From assembly GCA_041398785.1 (NCBI GenBank), contig JAWKUA010000001.1:496001-560000 (forward strand): a stretch of DNA of 64,000 nt, read 5' to 3'. This document shows positions 57,858 through 64,000 of the stretch, piece by piece. Within the stretch, counting starts at the first letter, position 1, and the number at the start of each line of letters is the position of its first letter. The notes beneath the pieces are model-generated. The model saw nothing but the letters and a program-made list of their open reading frames with translations, was not told the origin of the DNA and did not search any database. This DNA comes from Planctomycetaceae bacterium. GTDB taxonomy: Bacteria; Planctomycetota; Planctomycetia; Planctomycetales; Planctomycetaceae. The position numbers and the translations under genes were made by a program.

Positions 57858-58808
57858 GTGCGAGCCGTCGAACTTAACCAGCAGCGGATCACGTTTCGCA
57901 GCGACTACCGGAATCGCGCGTCGCGTGATGATCTGATCGAAGTCCGTGTCACGACAGCGGGCATTTGCGAAACCGATCTGCAGCTTGCCCGCGGCTACAT
58001 GGGTTTCAGCGGAGTGCCCGGCCACGAATTCGTCGGCGTTGCTTCCAGGGGACGCTTTGCCCGTCGGCGCGTTGTCGGTGAGATCAACTGCGCGTGCGGG
58101 ACGTGTGACACCTGCAAGGCCGGACGACGCCGGCATTGCCCGCATCGCACCGTAATCGGCATTCTGAATCATGATGGAGCGTTCGCGGATTCAGTGCTGG
58201 TTCCGGAAGAAAACCTTCACGTTGTGCCGGACGGGCTCAGCGACCGGCAGGCAGTGTTTGCCGAACCTGTGGCTGCAGCGTGCCGGATTCTGGAACAGGT
58301 GTCGATGTCCCCGCAGGACAGCGTTGTGATTCTCGGCGACGGGCGACTGGGAAATCTGTGTGCTCAGGTTCTGAAGCCGATCGGCTGCCGTCTGACTGTC
58401 GTCGGCAAGCATAGTTGGAAGCTTCAGCGGTTGCGGGACCTCGACATCAATGGCTGCCTGCTCGACCAGCACATTCCTGAACAGTCGGCGGACTACGTTG
58501 TCGATTGCACAGGTTCGCCACGCGGCTTCGAAACGGCGTTAAGGACCGTGCGGCCGTGCGGAACAGTCATTCTGAAGACAACTGTGGCGGCTCAACAGGA
58601 ACTGCATCTGGCTCCGATCGTGATTGATGAAGTCACGGTTCTGGGATCCCGCTGCGGTCCGTTCGCGCCGGCGTTGGAAATGCTGGCGGAAGGACGAGTG
58701 CAGGTGGAACCACTGATTTCCGCTGCGTACCCGCTGGAAGACGCATCGGCCGCTTTCGAACATGCTCAGTGGCCGGATACGCTGAAAGTCCTGTTCGATG
58801 TGGCGTAG
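57858..58808 (+). CDS. zinc-dependent alcohol dehydrogenase family protein
   Basis: 316 residues from a GTG at 57858, one base after the previous stop (TAG-A-GTG). MDR/zinc-ADH family. Catalytic zinc ligands fit Cys37 (GIC) and His56-Glu57 (GHEF); the structural zinc site is present as four Cys in NCACGTCDTC...HC (78-94). The nucleotide-binding part has VVILGDGRLGNLCAQV, then DYVVDCTGSP. Length is a little short for the family. Probably oxidises a sugar alcohol or similar compound; the substrate is unknown. UbiD-type decarboxylase follows on the same strand. Confidence 0.87.
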   Translation: MRAVELNQQRITFRSDYRNRASRDDLIEVRVTTAGICETDLQLARGYMGFSGVPGHEFVGVASRGRFARRRVVGEINCACGTCDTCKAGRRRHCPHRTVIGILNHDGAFADSVLVPEENLHVVPDGLSDRQAVFAEPVAAACRILEQVSMSPQDSVVILGDGRLGNLCAQVLKPIGCRLTVVGKHSWKLQRLRDLDINGCLLDQHIPEQSADYVVDCTGSPRGFETALRTVRPCGTVILKTTVAAQQELHLAPIVIDEVTVLGSRCGPFAPALEMLAEGRVQVEPLISAAYPLEDASAAFEHAQWPDTLKVLFDVA

Positions 58809-58940
58809 TCGCAACTTCGCGGGGTGTCTTTGTCAGTTTGTAACCGGTCGCGGACGACGGGCCGGATGACTTCGGCGCTGGATTGATTTCGACACTTTCG
58901 ACGTTTTCGCGTGGCGAGCCGTCGGCTCTTCGAGCATCGC

Positions 58941-60779
58941 ATGGGCTATCGAAACCTCGAACAATGCGTCCGCGATCTGGAGCGTCACGGGCACCTGATT
59001 CGGCTGAAGAATCCGGTCGACGCTAACCTGGAGGCCGCCGAAATTCATCGTCGAGTTTACGCCGCGGGCGGACCGGCGATTTTGTTCGAGAACGTTGCCG
59101 GCTGCCGGTTTCCGATGGTCAGCAACCTGTTTGGAACGATGCAGCGGGCTCGCTTCATCTTCCGCGACGCGCTGCACGGCGTCGAAATGCTGATCGCAGC
59201 GAAGAAGGATCCGATCGCTCCGCTGAGGAAGCCGCTTCAACTGCCGGGGATGCTTCGCACACTTCTTTCCATGCGGCCGGCGAAGCGGTCGAGCGGGCCG
59301 GTGCTGGAATGCGAAACGACCATTGACCAGTTGCCGCAGGTGAAATGCTGGCCGGACGACGGCGGCGCGTTCATCACCTTGCCCGAAGTCTACACCGAAC
59401 ATCCGGACCGGCCGGGCTACATGCAATCGAATCTGGGCATGTATCGAGTTCAGCTATCCGGCAACCAGTACTCACCGAACAGGCAGGTCGGGCTGCACTA
59501 TCAGATTCACCGCAGCATTGGATTCCATCACGCGGCGGCGAAGTCGGCGGGCCGGCCGCTGAAGGTGAACATCTTCGTCGGCGGTCCGCCATCGATGGCT
59601 GTTGCGGCCGTGATGCCTCTGCCCGACGGTATCCCCGAAGTCGCCTTTGCCGGAGCACTCTCGCGCCGGGCGATCCGGATGGTTCGCCAAAAGAATGCGC
59701 CGATGCTCTGCGCGGAAGCGGACTTCTGCATCACGGGAACGATTGCCGACGAGGAACTTCCTGAAGGACCGTTCGGCGATCATCTGGGATACTACAGCCT
59801 GATTCACGACTTCCCCGTGCTGAATGTGGAGCGTGTCTATCATCGGAAGAACGCCATCTGGCCGTTTACCGTCGTGGGCCGCCCTCCGCAGGAAGACACG
59901 GTATTCGGCGAACTGATTCACGAACTGACCGGTCCGGCAATTCCGACGGTGCTGCCGGGAATCCACGCCGTACATGCGGTCGACGCGGCCGGAGTCCACC
60001 CGCTGCTGCTGGCGATTGGAAGCGAACGCTATGTTCCTTACGCGGCAGAACGGCGGCCTCAGGAATTGCTGACGAATGCCAATGCGATTCTGGGACAGGG
60101 GCAGTTGTCTCTGGCGAAGTACCTGTGGATCGCCGCTTACGAAGACAATCCGTCGCTGGACATCAACGACGTCGCGGGTTTCCTTCGGCACATCCTGCAG
60201 CGAGTCGACTGGAGGCGCGACCTGCATTTTCAGACTCGCACAACGATCGACACGCTGGACTATTCGGGAAGCGGCCTGAACGAAGGATCAAAACTGGTCA
60301 TCGCGGCGGCAGGGCCGGTTCGCCGGGAGCTGCCGACCGAATGGCCTGGCGACGTGTCACTTCCCGCTGGATTTCGCAGCCCGAAGATCTGCCTGCCCGG
60401 TATCGCGGCGATCGAATCTCCGGGATGGACGGTCGGTCCTCACGAAACCGACCCGGCGCCGGAACGGTTTTGCGAATCGTTCTCCCTCCATGATCCGATC
60501 AACCGATATCCGCTGCTGGTGCTGGTCGATAACAGTACTTTCACGGCCGAATCGCTGCGAAATCTGCTGTGGGTGACGTTCACGCGATCGAACCCGGCGT
60601 CCGACATCTTTGGCATCGGTTCGTTTGTCGAAAACAAGCACTGGGGCTGCCGCGGCAGTCTGGTGATTGATGCCCGGCTGAAGGCACACCTGGCGCCCCC
60701 GCTGGATGTTGATCGCAGGACGGCGGCGAAAGTGGACTCGATGTTTGCGGCGGGAGGTCCTCTTCACGGCATCGCATGA
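58941..60779 (+). CDS. UbiD family decarboxylase
   Basis: 612 residues from the ATG at 58941 (a GTG at 58911 is in frame). UbiD enzymes use prenylated FMN to decarboxylate unsaturated or aromatic acids. Visible are the N-terminal GHLIRLKNPVDANLEAAEIHRR segment, FENVAGCRFPMVSNLFGT, the central NIFVGGPPSMAVAAVMPLP, and the EGPFGDHLGYYSL metal and flavin region. Length exceeds the ~490 of E. coli UbiD and fits the longer MenA-pathway/aromatic-acid group. No ubiX (prenyl-FMN maker) is adjacent, and the substrate is unknown. It is downstream of the ADH. Confidence 0.92.
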   Translation: MGYRNLEQCVRDLERHGHLIRLKNPVDANLEAAEIHRRVYAAGGPAILFENVAGCRFPMVSNLFGTMQRARFIFRDALHGVEMLIAAKKDPIAPLRKPLQLPGMLRTLLSMRPAKRSSGPVLECETTIDQLPQVKCWPDDGGAFITLPEVYTEHPDRPGYMQSNLGMYRVQLSGNQYSPNRQVGLHYQIHRSIGFHHAAAKSAGRPLKVNIFVGGPPSMAVAAVMPLPDGIPEVAFAGALSRRAIRMVRQKNAPMLCAEADFCITGTIADEELPEGPFGDHLGYYSLIHDFPVLNVERVYHRKNAIWPFTVVGRPPQEDTVFGELIHELTGPAIPTVLPGIHAVHAVDAAGVHPLLLAIGSERYVPYAAERRPQELLTNANAILGQGQLSLAKYLWIAAYEDNPSLDINDVAGFLRHILQRVDWRRDLHFQTRTTIDTLDYSGSGLNEGSKLVIAAAGPVRRELPTEWPGDVSLPAGFRSPKICLPGIAAIESPGWTVGPHETDPAPERFCESFSLHDPINRYPLLVLVDNSTFTAESLRNLLWVTFTRSNPASDIFGIGSFVENKHWGCRGSLVIDARLKAHLAPPLDVDRRTAAKVDSMFAAGGPLHGIA

Positions 60780-60839
60780 AGCGCGTAGACTTGAGTGCCG
60801 ACAAACTTCTGAAGCCGCTTTTATCGTCGGAGTCCTGCC

Positions 60840-61121
60840 ATGTCATTGCCTTCCGTGGAGCTTCTGGAGTCCCGCCACACGTTTCCGTGCGTTTTTACGT
60901 TCAAGGTGATCGGTGTGACGGCGGACAACTTTGCCGCGCGAGTGATCGCGGCGGTTCGTGACGAACTTCGGATGGAGGTCGATCCGCCGTTTTCCATGCG
61001 GGAGGCTCGCAACGGCAACCACATTTCCGTCACTCTGGAACCACACTGCAAGTCGCCTCAGCAGGTGCTTGCCGTGTATTGCCGGCTGACGGGCATGAAC
61101 GGCCTGGTCATGCTGCTGTGA
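60840..61121 (+). CDS. DUF493 (YbeD/HP0495-like) protein
   Basis: 93 residues with a GGAG ribosome site at 60829-60832. The small ferredoxin-like fold is typical of DUF493: PCVFTFKVIGVTADNF, then beta strands around NGNHISVTLE and a C-terminal helix SPQQVLAVYCRL. E. coli YbeD is thought to be an allosteric regulator linked to lipoate synthesis; function here is unknown. It follows UbiD by 60 bases. Confidence 0.85.
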   Translation: MSLPSVELLESRHTFPCVFTFKVIGVTADNFAARVIAAVRDELRMEVDPPFSMREARNGNHISVTLEPHCKSPQQVLAVYCRLTGMNGLVMLL

Positions 61122-61224
61122 ATCGCGAACCTGGATTGCCGACCCGTCGTTTCGGGACTTCATGGCAATTTGGAATCCACCGGCTGTGCGGCGATGAAGC
61201 GAACTTCGCCGGGACCTGGCGGCG

Positions 61225-63189
61225 TCACGTGGCGGCGAATTCCGTGGAACTCAACGTCAGCATTCGTTCCGGCTTTCCGGAAGCTCTGGTCGAAGGCGGT
61301 CGTCCCTGAGCCAGGTTCAGCGGCGGCAGCGAAGGAGTCGCCAGTGAACATTCCCGGATGCGTTCCGCCAGTTCAATCACGGTTTGAGGCCGCTGGTCGC
61401 GGGGCTTCTGCAGGCACGCCATGATGACATCTTCGAATTCGGGGGAGATTCCGGTTCGAACTCGTTCGGATGGCCGAACCGGCATTTCCGTCAGTTGCCG
61501 CTGAAACACGGTGCTGATCTTTCCGTCGCAGTCATGAAACAGCCTCTGGCCGGTCAGCAGAAAATGGCCAACGGCGCCCAGAGCGTAGATGTCGATTCGC
61601 TGATCCACGAGTCCGGGTGATTCGATGGCTTCCGGAGCCATATACATGGGCGTGCCACAGAATCCCTTTGACGTCAGTTCCGCCGATCCGACTTCGTCGA
61701 TCATGGCCGCCAGTCCGAAGTCCAGAACCTTGATCGTGTCACCGGCGATACTGTTTCTTCGCAGCATCATGTTGTCGGGTTTGATGTCGCGATGAATCAG
61801 GTTCAGTGCGTGAGCCTCGGCCAGAGAATCGCAAGCCTGCAGCAGGAACCGCATCACATAGCCTTCGGGCAGTGGACCGCACTGATGAACGAGCTGTGAC
61901 AGAGTCAGGCCGTCGACATACTCCATGGCGTAGAAAAAGAAACCTTCCGGTGTCATCCCGTAGTCATAGATCGTGATTGTGTGAGGTGAAGTGAGCTGAC
62001 TGGTGAGCTGCACTTCCGTCTCGAATCGGTGAACCGCGGCGTCATCCAGCCGTCGCGTGTCCAGCAGCTTGATGGCGGCGGGGCGCAGCAGCATTGCGTG
62101 GCGAGCCTTATAGACGACTCCCATGCCTCCCTTGCCGATTTCTTCTTCCAGCGTGTAACGCCCGATGTTTCGCTCAATCAGCATCGACGCGAACCGTTCT
62201 TCGACAAGTCCGGCCGACAGAATCGACGACAGGCGAGGATAGAGTTCCGTGCGCTTGGCGGAATCGTTTTCGTCACGCAGATATTCATCCACGTGCGAAG
62301 CGATCTCCAGCAGATTGCAGGCCGGGCAGCATTCCTGCAGTCGAATCAGGCGCGCGGCGGCGGCTGTCGACTGGTTGAACTGTTCGGGAAGCAGCGACGC
62401 CGCAGCCACGGCCAGCAGTTCGGGACGTGTGGATTCGATTGACGTCTCTTCGGCGCTTTCGTCCTGCACCGCATTGTCGTCGGCGTCGTCGTTTTCGGAC
62501 GTGTCATAGGCCGCGAACGCCGCGTCGAAATCATGGTGCCTGGCAACGCTGACAATCAGTTCCGCGGGAAAATTCCAGCGGGCCATCAGTGCGGCCGCCA
62601 TCACGGCGTGATCCCAGCCAAACACCTTGCGTTCGAATTCGACGACACTTTCCAGTTCGCTTCGAGGTTGTGCGTATTCGGTGTGCCAGATTTCCGTCAG
62701 CACCGGCAGCAGAACATCCTGCAGCATCGAAGCCAGCGGTACCAGGTCGGTGTCGCAGCCCAGACATCTCGCCACGCACCGGGAAAACGCCGCACGCTCG
62801 GAGTTTTCGATGCTGAACTGTTTCATGCACAGCAGGCGGGACTTTGCGGAATTGAATGCCTGCTGAAACGACAGCGACAGCACGGCGGTCTTCAGCCGAC
62901 GCAGTCCGAGTAATGTGATGGCATGCTGAACCGACTTGACCTGACCCGGAGCACCCACGGTGGCGGAGTTGGCAAACTTCAGCAGCATCGACGTCAGCGT
63001 TCCGTCGGAGGCTATCAGCCTGGCGACACTGGAAACGGGTACGTTCGGATCGCTGGTCAGTTCGGAAAAACGCTGCATGACCTGCGGAATCACCGGAAGC
63101 CGGGCCGCAACCTTCGGCTCGATTTCCGGTAATTCCGGACGCAGGTTCTCAAGCAATGTGGACCATTGCGGCGTTGAAGCAGCGATCAT
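61225..63189 (-). CDS. HDOD domain fused to Ser/Thr protein kinase
   Basis: 654 residues. The HDOD domain is about 15-225 (RLPVIPQVMQRFSELTS, FANSATVGAPGQVKSVQHAITLLGLRRLKTAVLSL), a divergent HD-like module of signalling proteins. A linker is followed by the kinase at about 345-625: GKGGMG (352-357), Lys374, HRDIKPDN (466-473), DFG (490-492) and GTPMYMAPE. All catalytic residues are present. The tail of about 30 residues is low-complexity. HDOD-kinase fusions are known from Planctomycetes; HDOD may sense a ligand or bind nucleotides. Cytoplasmic, since no TM is seen. Confidence 0.92.
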   Translation of the reverse strand: MIAASTPQWSTLLENLRPELPEIEPKVAARLPVIPQVMQRFSELTSDPNVPVSSVARLIASDGTLTSMLLKFANSATVGAPGQVKSVQHAITLLGLRRLKTAVLSLSFQQAFNSAKSRLLCMKQFSIENSERAAFSRCVARCLGCDTDLVPLASMLQDVLLPVLTEIWHTEYAQPRSELESVVEFERKVFGWDHAVMAAALMARWNFPAELIVSVARHHDFDAAFAAYDTSENDDADDNAVQDESAEETSIESTRPELLAVAAASLLPEQFNQSTAAAARLIRLQECCPACNLLEIASHVDEYLRDENDSAKRTELYPRLSSILSAGLVEERFASMLIERNIGRYTLEEEIGKGGMGVVYKARHAMLLRPAAIKLLDTRRLDDAAVHRFETEVQLTSQLTSPHTITIYDYGMTPEGFFFYAMEYVDGLTLSQLVHQCGPLPEGYVMRFLLQACDSLAEAHALNLIHRDIKPDNMMLRRNSIAGDTIKVLDFGLAAMIDEVGSAELTSKGFCGTPMYMAPEAIESPGLVDQRIDIYALGAVGHFLLTGQRLFHDCDGKISTVFQRQLTEMPVRPSERVRTGISPEFEDVIMACLQKPRDQRPQTVIELAERIRECSLATPSLPPLNLAQGRPPSTRASGKPERMLTLSSTEFAAT

Positions 63190-63391
63190 GTTTCCGTTGC
63201 CTGGGTGTTTTCACTCGACGATCCACCGGCGCAGGCGGCACCGCTGAATCACGAACGAAGGTTCCGTCAGGATTGCTTTCGAACGCCCCGAATGGGAGTT
63301 GCCCGGCCATCCGAAGCCGCTTCGCATTCTGATCGATTCCGGAAGTCGGCTGTGTCGATGCGAATGATCGGGACGATTGCATCGCGCCGAC

Positions 63392-64000
63392 CTACACCGG
63401 TCGCTGAATCTCCCAGACGTCGATCAGGGCTTCGCCGCGAAAGACATGCAGCCGGCGATGCAGCAGAATCGTCAGGTCGGAATAACCCACAGTCACGCTG
63501 ACGGTGTCGCCGATGCGAAGATCTCGCGCCGGTCCGGACACCTCAACAACGGCGTGTTCCGCGCTGAGTCGCTGAATGGTGGCGTCCGGCAGATTCCGCA
63601 TTGCGGGAAGGCACAGGTCCGGATTCAGCACTTTTCGGCCGCAGTTCAGGACCGCCTGGTTCAGAGACGGGCGCGAGACAACGTCGGCGGTCACCCACAT
63701 TGCCGACTCCAGATCCGATGCCCGGCAGTTCCTGGTGTAGAACAAATCGCCGAAGATCCCGCCGCCGGCCTGAAGTTCCGTGACGGCCGGATGATCTGAC
63801 GTTGTCTGGAATGAGCCGGTTCCTCCTGCGCTGAGAATGTCGCACGGGATGTCGTGTCGCCGGATCAGATCGCGGCTGTGCTGCAATACATTCATCCCTT
63901 CGAAGATCAGTCGGCGCTTTTCGTCCGCGTCCGCAAGCTGCAGCAGGTGGCCTTCATAACCCATCACGCCGACGACACGGACCCCCGGCAACTTGTCTGC
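63392..64000 (-). CDS. DSD1-like/D-threonine aldolase-like PLP enzyme, C-terminal part (5' end outside window)
   Basis: About 200 residues, open at the window edge. The N-terminal barrel's end is in view (VRVVGVMGYEGHLL, the glycine-rich phosphate-binding region near SAGGTGSF, and GIFGDLFYTRNC), then the beta domain ends with DLRIGDTVSVTVGYSDLTILLHRR. This is the DSD1/alanine-racemase-like fold of D-serine dehydratase and D-threonine aldolase. The PLP Lys would lie upstream of the window. In the metal-site segment, where relatives have H-x-C or H-x-D before T-V-x-L-H, this protein reads Y-S-D-L-T-I-L-L-H, so one ligand may be changed. The exact enzyme cannot be named from this part alone. Confidence 0.75.
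   Translation of the reverse strand, partial: ADKLPGVRVVGVMGYEGHLLQLADADEKRRLIFEGMNVLQHSRDLIRRHDIPCDILSAGGTGSFQTTSDHPAVTELQAGGGIFGDLFYTRNCRASDLESAMWVTADVVSRPSLNQAVLNCGRKVLNPDLCLPAMRNLPDATIQRLSAEHAVVEVSGPARDLRIGDTVSVTVGYSDLTILLHRRLHVFRGEALIDVWEIQRPV

Overview
The window is chromosomal DNA from a member of the Planctomycetota; genus cannot be fixed from this alone. Support for the phylum comes from a PSCyt1/DUF1549/DUF1553 protein coupled to a DUF1501 protein (49619-53633), a giant surface protein with an LEPR-XLL-like N-terminus and FG-GAP repeats (35254-44613), a twin-arginine Gfo/Idh oxidoreductase (5775-7115), a secreted laminin-G/DUF1080-like protein (57158-57856), and two unusual Ser/Thr kinases (24443-26641 and 61225-63189). 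The DNA is GC-rich, genes lie on both strands in short runs, and few starts have a clear Shine-Dalgarno site.

Region 1-15 kb: the end of gltD; a minus-strand pair of a class II terpene cyclase relative and a DUF116/polyprenyl-synthetase fusion; a Gfo/Idh oxidoreductase; a small zinc-ribbon protein; peptide deformylase; a secreted or anchored alpha/beta hydrolase and an orphan membrane protein; then an MMPL/RND exporter coupled by TGATG to an orphan GroES-like gene, followed by a DUF962/Mpo1-like protein. Region 15-33 kb: a TolC-like lipoprotein, ilvB one base from an M32 carboxypeptidase, a histone H1-like protein, an orphan, an esterase, a kinase with a sulfatase-modifying-factor-like domain, a Cys-rich secreted orphan, a nucleotide-sugar epimerase, priA and a pRiA4b ORF-3-like gene. 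Region 33-50 kb is accessory: an IS1182-like element, the giant NHL/FG-GAP/Calx-beta/FN3 protein, an LRR protein and a large Gfo/Idh-type protein. Region 50-64 kb: the PSD1/DUF1501 pair, a truncated integrase beside tRNA-Arg(TCT), ilvD, a secreted protein, a zinc alcohol dehydrogenase, a UbiD-family decarboxylase, DUF493, an HDOD-kinase fusion, and the C-terminal part of a PLP-dependent D-amino-acid enzyme.

Many genes are split by single-base indels, clustered at 1.5-2.3, 15.9, 33.5-35.1, 40.4-44.6, 46.7-46.8 and 47.8-48.4 kb. Several sit in short homopolymers, and in each case the neighbouring frames join into one sensible protein. Residual assembly errors explain this better than gene decay, because long genes elsewhere (priA, ilvB, ilvD, MMPL exporter, PSD1) are intact. 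I found no CRISPR array, rRNA or classical defence locus. The best candidates for undescribed biology are the DUF116-polyprenyl synthetase/cyclase pair, the exporter-coupled GroES, the H1-like tail fused to a helix-hairpin-helix-like domain, and the modular giant surface protein.
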